Assembly (NCBI GenBank): GCA_013286765.1
Contig: JABDFB010000020.1
Span: forward strand, 1 to 28,847
Direction of reading: 5' to 3'
Length of the DNA: 28,847 nucleotides
Source of the DNA: Deltaproteobacteria bacterium
GTDB taxonomy: Bacteria > Bdellovibrionota > UBA1018
Positions 15,797-24,094 of the stretch are shown here, in pieces. The notes under the pieces were generated by a model that was given only the letters and a program-made list of their open reading frames with translations, had not been told where the DNA came from and did no database searches. Positions within the stretch are counted from its first letter, which is position 1; the number at the start of each line of letters is the position of its first letter. The position numbers and the translations under genes are program-made.

Positions 15797-16904
15797 GCAC
15801 CTGAGCTTCATAATTGCCATTGCCGGTGGCGGAAAAATCGCCGTGGCTACTACGGTTGTGGTTCCGATCTTTGGCTGAGTCACTGTCACTAGAATTGGGC
15901 GCAGCTCGACCTGGGAGTTTTTCAATACTCTCGTAATATTCTTTGACAAGACGGTGGACTATTTCTGCGGCGGGCAAAATATCTTCAATCAAGCCAACAC
16001 CCTGGCCGGCGCTCCAAACTTCTTTCCAGGTGGGCCCAGCGACGGCCTTTTCGAGGACTTTTGATCCTAAGTAGGCGCGTACCATTTTCATGTATTTTTT
16101 AGTTTTTGGATGTTTAAACAAAAGCGATTCAATAGGATTGAGTTCCAGGCCTTGCTTGACAATATAAGGTGTATTGATGACCGCGGCCGGAGTTCCTGAA
16201 ATTTTCTTGGTGAGAACAATGTCCTCAGGATTCGAATTAAGAATGGCATCTTTGTAAGCCTGGTCGACGGTCGCTTCTTCGCATGCAATAAAACGTGTTC
16301 CGATTTGAACCGCGGATGCACCCAGCAGCAGAGCAGCGGCGATTTGTTCGCCAGTCGCGATGCCACCTGCAGCGACGACAGGAATTTTTAAATTGCGTGT
16401 CAGATAAGGAATAAGCACGAGTGGAGAAATCGGTCCCGGGTGCCCGCCAGCACCAGCTGAGACAGCGATCACGCCGTCAGCACCCATGTCTTCAACTTTT
16501 TTTGCATAATTCAGTGTTGTGACGTCACAAAAAACCTTGCAACCTACCTCATGCATTTTTTCGATCGTGGTCTTAGGGTTCCCTAGGGAAGTAATGACTA
16601 ATGGAACTCGCTCTTCCACGCAGACTTTGAGATCCGCTTTTATCCGAATATTTGCTTGGTTTACGATGAGATTGACTGCGAAAGGCTTGTCTGTTCGCGA
16701 TTTGATTTCGCGTATCGCCTTACGAAAATCATCGGTCGTTCGCCAGTTCAGCGACGGCGTACCGCCTAAACCACCGGCTGCGCTAACAGCTGAAACCAAG
16801 TGAGTATTACTAACTAAAAACATTGGTCCCGCAATAATGGGATAGTCGCAACCAAACAAGCGTGTAAAATCTGTAGGAATAGGCCTCAATTTTTTGCGCG
16901 TCAT
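15789..16904 (-). CDS. Nitronate monooxygenase / 2-nitropropane dioxygenase-like flavoprotein
   Basis: A 371-residue FMN-dependent TIM-barrel enzyme of the nitronate monooxygenase family (related to the enoyl reductase FabK). Visible: YPIIAGPMFLVSN at the N-terminus, SAAGGLGGTPSLNW, the AVSAGAGGHPGP phosphate/substrate loop with the family His, IPVVAAGGIATGEQIAAALL and GASAVQIGTRFIACEEA, which bind FMN phosphate. It oxidises alkyl nitronates or a related physiological toxin such as propionate-3-nitronate. The last 40 residues (SSDSDSAKDRNHNR and on) form a hydrophilic tail not usual for the family. The ATG at 16904 has GAAGAG about 10 bases before it. It follows the DUF971 gene on the same strand after a 110-bp gap. 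Confidence 0.9.
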   Translation of the reverse strand: MTRKKLRPIPTDFTRLFGCDYPIIAGPMFLVSNTHLVSAVSAAGGLGGTPSLNWRTTDDFRKAIREIKSRTDKPFAVNLIVNQANIRIKADLKVCVEERVPLVITSLGNPKTTIEKMHEVGCKVFCDVTTLNYAKKVEDMGADGVIAVSAGAGGHPGPISPLVLIPYLTRNLKIPVVAAGGIATGEQIAAALLLGASAVQIGTRFIACEEATVDQAYKDAILNSNPEDIVLTKKISGTPAAVINTPYIVKQGLELNPIESLLFKHPKTKKYMKMVRAYLGSKVLEKAVAGPTWKEVWSAGQGVGLIEDILPAAEIVHRLVKEYYESIEKLPGRAAPNSSDSDSAKDRNHNRSSHGDFSATGNGNYEAQVQL

Positions 16905-17014
16905 AATTTTGTTCTCTTCGCCCCTTGTGCTGCCAATTAAGATAGTTTTAACGCAAAAGAATTTTGAAGTCGAACTTATTAGATTGGTTCCGGATGTCGA
17001 TCACTCTTCAAATA

Positions 17015-17350
17015 CTAAACTTTTCGTCCCTGTTTCTCGCACAGTTCCTTTAGTCGATCAAAATGGTACATTCCGGTGTCATGCTGATCGGACCAGGTGA
17101 CTTGAATCGCGTATCTCCCGACGAGCTGAACTCCAGTAGGATGGATATCAGGCGGGATGGACGATTTTTCAATCGTTCGAGTCCCGGTATGCTCGTCGAT
17201 ACAACCCGCGCAGGGACAATAGTATCGAATCTCCGCGTAGGGTAGTGCGGACTTTTCGCCGGTATTCCACTCGATGAGCATTTCTGTGCTGCTGAATGGT
17301 TCTATTTTGCGTGGGATAGCTGGAATGGATTTATCGGATAGTGAACTCAT
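17015..17350 (-). CDS. DUF971 (GBBH-like N-terminal domain) protein
   Basis: A small protein of 111 residues made up of a DUF971 domain, the fold found at the N-terminus of gamma-butyrobetaine hydroxylase. Typical features: IEWNTGEKSALPYAEIRYYC, the Cys cluster YYCPCAGCIDEHTG (probable metal site), then VQLVGRYAIQVTWSDQHDTG and MYHFDRLKELC. The frame is open upstream to 17698, but that part is antisense to the divergent dehydrogenase gene and has a non-protein-like composition; the ATG at 17350 (MSSLSDKSI) is chosen, with 17368 as alternative. In other bacteria stand-alone or ApbC-fused DUF971 proteins have been connected with iron-sulfur metabolism; here the function is unknown. Confidence 0.8.
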   Translation of the reverse strand: MSSLSDKSIPAIPRKIEPFSSTEMLIEWNTGEKSALPYAEIRYYCPCAGCIDEHTGTRTIEKSSIPPDIHPTGVQLVGRYAIQVTWSDQHDTGMYHFDRLKELCEKQGRKV

Positions 17351-17407
17351 TGAGCGAACGAATAACATTAATTGGAGAATTCCGCTAGGTAGTGTTAAGT
17401 AGCTGGA

Positions 17408-18520
17408 ATGGATCATATTAAAAGCTCGGAGCGTTTGCTGAGGGGAGCGGTCATCGGATACGGATTTATTGCGAGCCGAGGCCATATTCCTGCTTACGTA
17501 CAACGGGCTCAGTTGCAGAAGGATGTAAGCATTGTCGCAATTGCTGACATTTGTGAAGCTCGGCGGAGAATAGCCTCTGATGCGGTACCCGGAGTACGTG
17601 TCTACGAAAACTATCGCGAGCTTATCGAGAAGGAAGGGCACCAACTCGATTTTATTGACATCGCGACCCCACCTTGCGATCATGCAGAAATAGCTCAATT
17701 TGCCTTAAAAAGTGGACTCCATGTACTTTGTGAAAAACCACTGACCACATCTGTTGAAGATGCAAAAAAGCTTTTACAGGCTGCAACTGAAAGTAAGCGT
17801 GTTTTGTTTCCATGTCATAATTACAAACATGCCCCAGTTGTCCGAGCAATTAGAGAGATTATTCAAAGTGGAAAGATTGGTAAGGTGCGCTCAGTTACCC
17901 TTAATACTTATAGAAATACTCACGCCAAGGGAGTTCCTGAGTGGAATACGCATTGGCGCAGATTTCAAAAATATTCAGGAGGCGGGATTGCCATGGATCA
18001 CGGCAGCCATAGCTTTTACCTGACTTTTGAGTGGATGGGGAGTTATCCAACGGCTGTTACTGCTAAGATGACGACTTTGGATTCTCAAAAATACGATACG
18101 GAAGACGGTTTTTCTGCAACACTGACGTTTCCAAATGGAGTTGCACAGGCTTATTTGACTTGGACTGCAGGTACTCGAAAGGTCATTTATACTGTCCAGG
18201 GTGAAAAGGGCGCGATTACCGTAGACGATGATGAACTTCAACTAGCATTAATGCAGAGTACAGATGGTCCTGATGTTGCCCAAGGGGCCGTTTCGTGGAA
18301 AATAGAGAAAACTTCCATTGCTTCGCATTGGATGGATGCGAGCCATGTAAGTTGGTTTAATTCGCTTTTTGATCAGTTTAAGACGGCAATTCAACAGAAT
18401 CAGTATGTGAGCCAGGAAACAAAAGAAGCGTTTCTCTGCACTCAATTGATTTCATCTGCATACCGTTCAGCTCGAGAGAAATGTCAGGAAATACCGTTAT
18501 CTGTTGATTTGCCCTTATAA
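17408..18520 (+). CDS. Gfo/Idh/MocA-family NAD(P)-dependent oxidoreductase
   Basis: A 370-residue dehydrogenase of the Gfo/Idh/MocA family, which includes inositol and sugar dehydrogenases. The N-terminal Rossmann domain has AVIGYGFIASRGHIPAY; HVLCEKPLTTSVEDAKKLL carries the family EKP motif with the catalytic Lys; GGGIAMDHGSHSFYLTFEWM contains the active-site Asp/His pair. The ATG at 17408 has AGCTGG immediately upstream. It lies 78 bp before the inositol-3-phosphate synthase gene on the same strand, so a role in inositol or related polyol chemistry is suggested, but the substrate is not evident. Confidence 0.87.
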   Translation: MDHIKSSERLLRGAVIGYGFIASRGHIPAYVQRAQLQKDVSIVAIADICEARRRIASDAVPGVRVYENYRELIEKEGHQLDFIDIATPPCDHAEIAQFALKSGLHVLCEKPLTTSVEDAKKLLQAATESKRVLFPCHNYKHAPVVRAIREIIQSGKIGKVRSVTLNTYRNTHAKGVPEWNTHWRRFQKYSGGGIAMDHGSHSFYLTFEWMGSYPTAVTAKMTTLDSQKYDTEDGFSATLTFPNGVAQAYLTWTAGTRKVIYTVQGEKGAITVDDDELQLALMQSTDGPDVAQGAVSWKIEKTSIASHWMDASHVSWFNSLFDQFKTAIQQNQYVSQETKEAFLCTQLISSAYRSAREKCQEIPLSVDLPL

Positions 18521-18597
18521 ACAACGTTGTAATGACGCAGAACCAATTGCTTATTCAGCAAAACTAAAATAAAAGTGGATCTTTAGGGAGATTCGAT

Positions 18598-19950
18598 ATG
18601 ACAGTGGACTCAAAAAAATCAGTTGATATTGCTCTTGCTCGGGGAAAGTTAGCCGTTCTGACTCCAGGCATGGGAGCGGTCGCCACAACGTTTTTTGCCG
18701 GCGTTGAGGCAGTGAAAAGAGGCCTTGCTAAACCTATTGGTTCGTACACCCAGATGGGTAAGATTCGGTTAGGTAAGAGGACTGAGAATCGCTTTAGTAA
18801 TGTAAGTGATTTAGTTCCCTTGGCATCGCTCAACGATTTGGTTTTTGGCGGTTGGGACTTGTTTCCTGAAAACGCTTATGAGTCGGCAAAGCATGCGCAG
18901 GTTTTAGAAAAGGATATGCTGGAGGCTCTCAAAGAACCGCTTTCGGCAATTAAACCGATGCCTGCGGTTTTTGATCGAAAATTTGTGAAGCGCTTGGATG
19001 GCCCAAACGTCAAGAATGGGCGCAACAAGATGGAACTGGCTGAACAGCTTCGAGCCGATATTCGAAATTTTATGAAGCAACATGGCTGTAGTCGGGCCGT
19101 GATGGTTTGGTGTGCTTCTACGGAAGTATACACGCCGCCCACCGAGGTGCATGCTTCGCTAAAAGCTTTCGAGCAAGGGTTGAAAAACAATGATCCTGCT
19201 ATCTCCCCATCACAGATTTATACATATGCAGCGTTGTGCGAGAGAGTTCCGTACGCGAATGGTTCCCCTAATGTCTCGGTAGAAATGCCGTGTTTACAAG
19301 AACTCGCGCAGGAAATGGGTACACCGATTTCGGGTTCAGATTTTAAGACGGGCCAGACGCTCATGAAAACTATAGTGGCTCCGGGATTGCGAAATCGGCA
19401 GCTGGGTGTGGCGGGTTGGTACAGCACAAATATTCTGGGTAACCGAGATGGTGAAGTGCTGGACGATCCAGGTTCTTTCAAGTCTAAAGAAGTTTCAAAG
19501 ACAGGTGTTTTGACCGACATTTTATCTGGGTCAATGTATCCAGAGTTGTACAAAAACATTCATCATGTTGTGAAAATTAATTACTATCCGCCGCGAGGCG
19601 ATAATAAAGAAGGATGGGATAACATCGATATCTTTGGATGGCTTGGCTATCCGATGCAAATTAAAATTAATTTTCTTTGCAGGGATTCCATTCTGGCTGC
19701 TCCGATTGTTCTTGATCTAGCTTTGTTTATGGACTTGGCCGGCCGTGCTAAATTACGAGGAATTCAGGAATGGCTTTCATTCTATTTCAAGGCGCCCGTA
19801 GTTAATCCAGGTTTGAGACCCGAGCATGACCTTTCGGTCCAATTATTGAAGCTTGAAAATACACTTCGCTTTTTTAGGAGAGAGGAGCTAATTCACCATC
19901 TAGGTTTAACTTATTATGGTATTGATGAGGGAGAAGAAGATCAGATTTGA
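18598..19950 (+). CDS. ino1: Inositol-3-phosphate synthase
   Basis: A 450-residue myo-inositol-1-phosphate (1L-myo-inositol 3-phosphate) synthase, converting glucose 6-phosphate to inositol phosphate with NAD+ as catalytic cofactor. Features: LAVLTPGMGAVATTF (nucleotide-binding loop), ASLNDLVFGGWDLFPENAYE, the core GSDFKTGQTLMKTIVAPGLR, GWYSTNILGNRDGEVLDDP (the NxxGNxDG signature) and KINYYPPRGDNKEGWDNIDI. The ATG at 18598 has GGGAG nine bases upstream. It is followed after 8 bp by a CDP-alcohol phosphatidyltransferase, so its product most likely feeds phosphatidylinositol (phosphate) synthesis. Such a pair is rare in proteobacteria but known in actinobacteria and myxobacteria. Confidence 0.93.
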   Translation: MTVDSKKSVDIALARGKLAVLTPGMGAVATTFFAGVEAVKRGLAKPIGSYTQMGKIRLGKRTENRFSNVSDLVPLASLNDLVFGGWDLFPENAYESAKHAQVLEKDMLEALKEPLSAIKPMPAVFDRKFVKRLDGPNVKNGRNKMELAEQLRADIRNFMKQHGCSRAVMVWCASTEVYTPPTEVHASLKAFEQGLKNNDPAISPSQIYTYAALCERVPYANGSPNVSVEMPCLQELAQEMGTPISGSDFKTGQTLMKTIVAPGLRNRQLGVAGWYSTNILGNRDGEVLDDPGSFKSKEVSKTGVLTDILSGSMYPELYKNIHHVVKINYYPPRGDNKEGWDNIDIFGWLGYPMQIKINFLCRDSILAAPIVLDLALFMDLAGRAKLRGIQEWLSFYFKAPVVNPGLRPEHDLSVQLLKLENTLRFFRREELIHHLGLTYYGIDEGEEDQI

Positions 19951-19958
19951 GTTGACGC

Positions 19959-20843
19959 ATGAACACCTACTTAAACCTAAGCAACAACTTTGAACTACTG
20001 AATGTACTTATTTTGTTTAGCCTGGCCGTTATCGTAACGTTAGCCTACGGTGTTCGTGTGACTTTGAAGGGGCCAGCCCGCTACGAAAGAGTAGATAAAC
20101 AAGGTGGCAGCGCTCTTCTACACAAAGGACTAATGGAGCTGGGGTATTGGTTCTTCCAGCCATTGGCGCGTCTACTTATTTTTTGCCATGTCAATGCGAA
20201 TCAAATTTCGTGGGCATCTTTGTTATTGGGTCTTTGTGCGGGGTGCTGTCTTGCATTCGGACACTTTGGCTCGGGTGCAGTGCTTGCGACACTTTCAGCC
20301 GTATCGGATTCGTTGGATGGAATAGTAGCTAGAATATCGGGACAATCTTCTGATGCAGGGGAAGTACTGGATGCGACGGTGGATCGCTATGTGGAGTTTT
20401 TCTTCTTAGGTGGCCTTTGCATTTATTATCGGCAGATTCCGCCGCTGTTAATTCTGTCATTGCTCGCATTGATGGGCGCTTTTATGGTGAGCTACTCAAC
20501 CGCTAAAGCGGAAGCTCTCCACGTGGATCCGCCGAAAGGGAATATGCGACGGCCCGAGAGAGCTGTTTATTTAACACTCGGGGCTGCACTCTCTCCCATT
20601 ACGATTCCTTGGCTAGAGGTTGAGCGCGAGTATGGGATTGCCATTGCTCATCCCATGGTAATCGCGATTTGTTTAGTTGCAGTTTTAGGTAATGGTTCCG
20701 CGATAGAGCGGCTTTGGTTCATTGCTAAGAGTGTGCGGCTGAAGGAAAAAAAAACGAAGGAAGAAGCGCTCAACTCGATTGAGTTTGACGACGCCGATTC
20801 ATTAAAACTAGAAAAGCAGGAAGGGCTATCACGGCTGCGATAA
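19959..20843 (+). CDS. CDP-alcohol phosphatidyltransferase (probable phosphatidylinositol-phosphate synthase)
   Basis: A 294-residue inner-membrane enzyme transferring a phosphatidyl group from CDP-diacylglycerol to an alcohol. The full signature DGx2ARx8Gx3Dx3D is present at 120-142 (DGIVARISGQ, then SDAGEVLDATVD). There is an N-terminal membrane helix (VLILFSLAVIVTLAYGV) and about five further ones. Inositol phosphate as acceptor is inferred from the adjacent inositol-3-phosphate synthase (8 bp upstream). The charged C-terminal tail (about 250-294) is encoded by DNA that overlaps by 74 bp the 3' end of the convergent RND gene. Confidence 0.9.
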   Translation: MNTYLNLSNNFELLNVLILFSLAVIVTLAYGVRVTLKGPARYERVDKQGGSALLHKGLMELGYWFFQPLARLLIFCHVNANQISWASLLLGLCAGCCLAFGHFGSGAVLATLSAVSDSLDGIVARISGQSSDAGEVLDATVDRYVEFFFLGGLCIYYRQIPPLLILSLLALMGAFMVSYSTAKAEALHVDPPKGNMRRPERAVYLTLGAALSPITIPWLEVEREYGIAIAHPMVIAICLVAVLGNGSAIERLWFIAKSVRLKEKKTKEEALNSIEFDDADSLKLEKQEGLSRLR

Positions 20844-23217
20844 CACAGGTTAACTCGCCGGCCACTGCCAAAGCACCAAAGCTAACAAATCCTTGGTTAC
20901 TTGCAATCAGGAGTGAGGCGTAGCCAGTCGAGGTAGTGAAGCTGCTAAGCCCTACCGCGCTGCCTGTATTCTTAATCACCGCCAAGATATTGCTTTTGGC
21001 CGATTCCCGGTAGCGTTGGAAAATATTGACGCCATAATCCACCCCAATGCCGAAGGTGATTGGTAGTGCAATAAAGTTCAGGAAGTTAATTTTGAGTTTG
21101 AAACCTAGAATGATTCCCGCCAACCAGATTACACCAAGAAAAAGGGCGAAGAGAACCAGGGAAATAGTTTTTAGATTTCGGAAAAGCAAAATCACCAAAA
21201 CGACCACCGAAATCAAAGCGAATAAGGTCGCTTGAGGCCCATCTTTTGAGATTGCACGGATCATGTCCGATGTGACGGCAAGTCCACCAGCAACTGGCGT
21301 GTTGGGCTCGATGGCGTCTGCGGTAGTTCGCAGGATATCTACAAATTCGATGAGTTTTTCGCCAGGCCAGTTTCCGCTGTCCAGAGGCGGCTCCACGAGG
21401 ACCATCTTTCCAACTGCTCCATTCTTTTCTGTGAATTTTCTTTGGATCAGAATGGGGAGGTCCTTCTCTGCAAAAACTTGAAAACTCGCTGGATTGAGAA
21501 ACGCCCGAACTAATTTGACATCCTCAGGAGAGAGCCGCGCTATGAGCCGTTCAGGCAAGAGCCGTTGAATCTGCCGCAAGATCTTAATTTTTTCCGGCTG
21601 ATTTTCAGGGATAAATTGATCCATGGTTTGTACGGAAGCGATAGGACTTGTTTTGCCTCCAGCGTCTTTCTTGGCCTGAAGTGCTTTTGCAATTTTTCGC
21701 GCATTTTCGCGGGAGTGAGGCAGAATAGCCATCGGTGAAAGGTAGTGCTGGAAGATCTCGTCTACGTATTTAGCGTAGTGACCGGAACCCTCAGTCATGC
21801 TTCTTTTGTTTCGGAGCCTGGAGAGATCGGTTTCTAAAATGTCGGGGCTTAGCTTTGTAAAAGTTTGAAGAGATGCCACTGTAGCGATCAAAGTCAAACC
21901 GCAAATTACCCAACACGCACTATTTATAAATACAGCAAATTTGTTGGAGAAATCCCGTTTGATAACAACTTGGCTTTCCCGCACGGGAGTTCGCTTCCCG
22001 TTGAAGAGCGTCAGAAGTGCTGGCAGCACGGTGTAGGCACTGATCCAACATAAGACCATGCCGACGAAGCCAATTATCCCAAATTGTCTAAATCCTCTGA
22101 ACCCAGTTAGCATCAGAGATCCATAGGAGAGGGCAGCGGCTAGGGCAGCAGTCCAGGTCGAAGTAGTGGTGTGAACTACGGCAGCCTCCTGAGCAGGCCC
22201 ATGCGTGCTGCCGTTTCGGAGTTCCTCCGTGTACCGAGCTAGAAAAATAATGCCGAAATTAATACCATTTCCTAAAACGATGCTTCCTAAGAAAGCCGAA
22301 TTAGCGTTTAGATACCCCACTAAATAATATGCTGCTCCAAAGGTCCAAAACGTTCCCATGAAAAGCGACAGAATGAGGGCCAGTGTCGAGCGAATATCTC
22401 TGTAGTATAGGAGCATTGCCAAACTAACGATCAACGTAACAATGACCGTTGAGAGTTCGAGATCCTCGACGAGAGCAGATTGCTCCTCAATGGTATTTTC
22501 GACTCCTCCAGCGTATCGAATAGTCAAATCGGGTGCATAAGAAGAGGGATTGAGTTCGGCAATAGTGTTTTCAACAACAGACTTAAGACGGTGTGTCGCG
22601 TTGATAGTATCCGAGCTTCCTGGCAAGTTGACTAAAAGGACTCTCTTTGTCTCGTCAGGTGTCGCAAAGTACCCGTTTGGGAAATGCTCAAAGCCTTCCG
22701 CTTTTAGCGAGTATTTACCTTTGATAGAAAGGAAATTCAGTTTGGGTTCGGGAATTTCGGTGCTTCGAAAAATATTGAGGGGATTATAAAGTTCCCTTTC
22801 GTACTGAATGCGTTGGCGAATGTACTCGCGAATCTGTATTAAGTCTTTCACATCTATGAACAACGCTTGACGTTCTTTGAAAAACTTGATTTCTCGATCC
22901 AGTCGATACTCGACTCCGGCCACGGTATTTTTTGGAGCTTGTTCTAATTTTTCAGCCAGGTCTTCGACGAAGCGCTTGCTTTCTTTTGTATGGCTGGAAA
23001 AAACTAGTACTGCCAAGCTGTCTATCGACTGTAAACGCTGCGAGACTTCTCCCACATCGAGAACACTTCTCGCGGTAGTGGGGAGCAGCTCCTGAATATC
23101 CGTACGTAAGTTCTTATATAAGAGGACGGAATAGTAACCACCTATGACGGCAAACAGGGTCCCTAGTATGGCAATCCATTTCGCATACCGATGAACAAAT
23201 TTTGAGAACCAAAGCAC
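20770..23217 (-). CDS. RND-superfamily (MMPL/HpnN-like) lipid exporter
   Basis: A large inner-membrane RND protein with two repeats, each having one helix, a big periplasmic domain and five clustered helices. First helix: WIAILGTLFAVIGGYYSV, followed by the family-typical RTDIQELLP. Helix cluster 1 contains IVLGNGINFGIIFLARYTEE and cluster 2 contains LPITFGIGVDYGVNIFQRYR, the latter with the GxDY/D motif of HpnN/MmpL-type pumps. It probably moves a lipid (hopanoid-like or phospholipid) from the inner membrane. The frame is open to a GTG at 23292, but a GTG at 23217 has a perfect GGGGAG eight bases before it and leads straight into the usual N-terminus (VLWFSKFVHRYAKW), so I choose it; the longer form would have 840 residues. 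Divergent from mlaE. Confidence 0.85.
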   Translation of the reverse strand: MLWFSKFVHRYAKWIAILGTLFAVIGGYYSVLLYKNLRTDIQELLPTTARSVLDVGEVSQRLQSIDSLAVLVFSSHTKESKRFVEDLAEKLEQAPKNTVAGVEYRLDREIKFFKERQALFIDVKDLIQIREYIRQRIQYERELYNPLNIFRSTEIPEPKLNFLSIKGKYSLKAEGFEHFPNGYFATPDETKRVLLVNLPGSSDTINATHRLKSVVENTIAELNPSSYAPDLTIRYAGGVENTIEEQSALVEDLELSTVIVTLIVSLAMLLYYRDIRSTLALILSLFMGTFWTFGAAYYLVGYLNANSAFLGSIVLGNGINFGIIFLARYTEELRNGSTHGPAQEAAVVHTTTSTWTAALAAALSYGSLMLTGFRGFRQFGIIGFVGMVLCWISAYTVLPALLTLFNGKRTPVRESQVVIKRDFSNKFAVFINSACWVICGLTLIATVASLQTFTKLSPDILETDLSRLRNKRSMTEGSGHYAKYVDEIFQHYLSPMAILPHSRENARKIAKALQAKKDAGGKTSPIASVQTMDQFIPENQPEKIKILRQIQRLLPERLIARLSPEDVKLVRAFLNPASFQVFAEKDLPILIQRKFTEKNGAVGKMVLVEPPLDSGNWPGEKLIEFVDILRTTADAIEPNTPVAGGLAVTSDMIRAISKDGPQATLFALISVVVLVILLFRNLKTISLVLFALFLGVIWLAGIILGFKLKINFLNFIALPITFGIGVDYGVNIFQRYRESAKSNILAVIKNTGSAVGLSSFTTSTGYASLLIASNQGFVSFGALAVAGELTCVIAAVIALPAFLVLMNRRRQTQSS

Positions 23218-23292
23218 TTCAAAGACTCCCCGTTTGGCAGAAATAATGAGACCAGGCTTGTTTTTCAAGACTATCTGGTCTTTACTACTCAC

Positions 23293-24075
23293 GTGAATTT
23301 ACGGAAGCTTATCATCACTATTATTTCTGATCTAGGTGACTTTGCTTTATTTATTGCTCGCACCTTACGATCCAGCCGGCATGTCTGGCGACGAAAAGAG
23401 CTCTTTTTACGACAGTGTGAGTTTATTGGAGTGAATTCTCTCGGTATTAATGTCGCAGCCGCTACTTTTTTGGGGGCTGTTCTTGGATATCAACTCTATG
23501 TTTCCTTACATAGGTTTGGGGCAGAGGCTCTGATTGGGGGTACTGTAGGGGTTTCTCTTTTTAGGGAGTTAGGTCCTGTCATAGCCGGGATTATGGTGAC
23601 AGGCCGGGCAGGAGCTGCGATGGCCGCAGAAATTTCTAGCATGAGAATTTCGGAGCAAATTGATGCCCTGGAGATAATGGCTGTCGACCCGATAGAATAC
23701 TTGGTTTTTCCAAGGGTAGCGGCAGGTCTTTTGATGATGCCTATTCTAGCGCTCTTTTTTACGATGGTAGCGTCGGTATCGGCTTATTTCATCTCAACGG
23801 GGGTAATGGGCCTTCAGGCAACGGTGTTTTGGACTCAGTATTTTAAGTTTGTAACTCTTACCGACATGCTCCATCTCTTCGTAAAGTCGGCGGCTTTTGG
23901 TCTATTGTTGACTTGGGTAGGATGTTTTTGTGGATTTAGGGCCTACGGTGGTGCTAGAGCAGTAGGACAGGCAACGAGAAACACGGTGGTGGCAACGAGT
24001 CTGGTCATTCTTTCGAGTGATTATTTTATTACGTCATTGCTACCTTATGGTTTCAGAACCTTAAAGATCATGTAA
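23293..24075 (+). CDS. mlaE: MlaE-family ABC transporter permease
   Basis: A 260-residue permease of the Mla/Mce lipid-transport ABC system in the inner membrane. Typical stretches: LGAVLGYQLYVSLHRFGAEA, LFRELGPVIAGIMVTGRAGA, AAMAAEISSMRISEQIDALE, the coupling helix region that contacts the ATPase (MAVDPIEYLVFPRVAA), and FGLLLTWVGCFCGFRAYGGA. It is followed by mlaD; no mlaF ATPase gene is found in the window, so the ATPase must come from elsewhere in the genome. The GTG start at 23293 has no obvious ribosome binding site. The region from 23218 to 23292 separates it from the RND gene if the shorter RND start is right. Confidence 0.9.
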   Translation: MNLRKLIITIISDLGDFALFIARTLRSSRHVWRRKELFLRQCEFIGVNSLGINVAAATFLGAVLGYQLYVSLHRFGAEALIGGTVGVSLFRELGPVIAGIMVTGRAGAAMAAEISSMRISEQIDALEIMAVDPIEYLVFPRVAAGLLMMPILALFFTMVASVSAYFISTGVMGLQATVFWTQYFKFVTLTDMLHLFVKSAAFGLLLTWVGCFCGFRAYGGARAVGQATRNTVVATSLVILSSDYFITSLLPYGFRTLKIM

Positions 24076-24094
24076 TATTGAAACGCTAAAAAAA

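Noticed and set aside
17351..17698. Upstream extension of the DUF971 frame
   Set aside because: It is antisense to the start of the Gfo/Idh/MocA gene and lacks protein-like composition; the DUF971 domain is complete from 17350.
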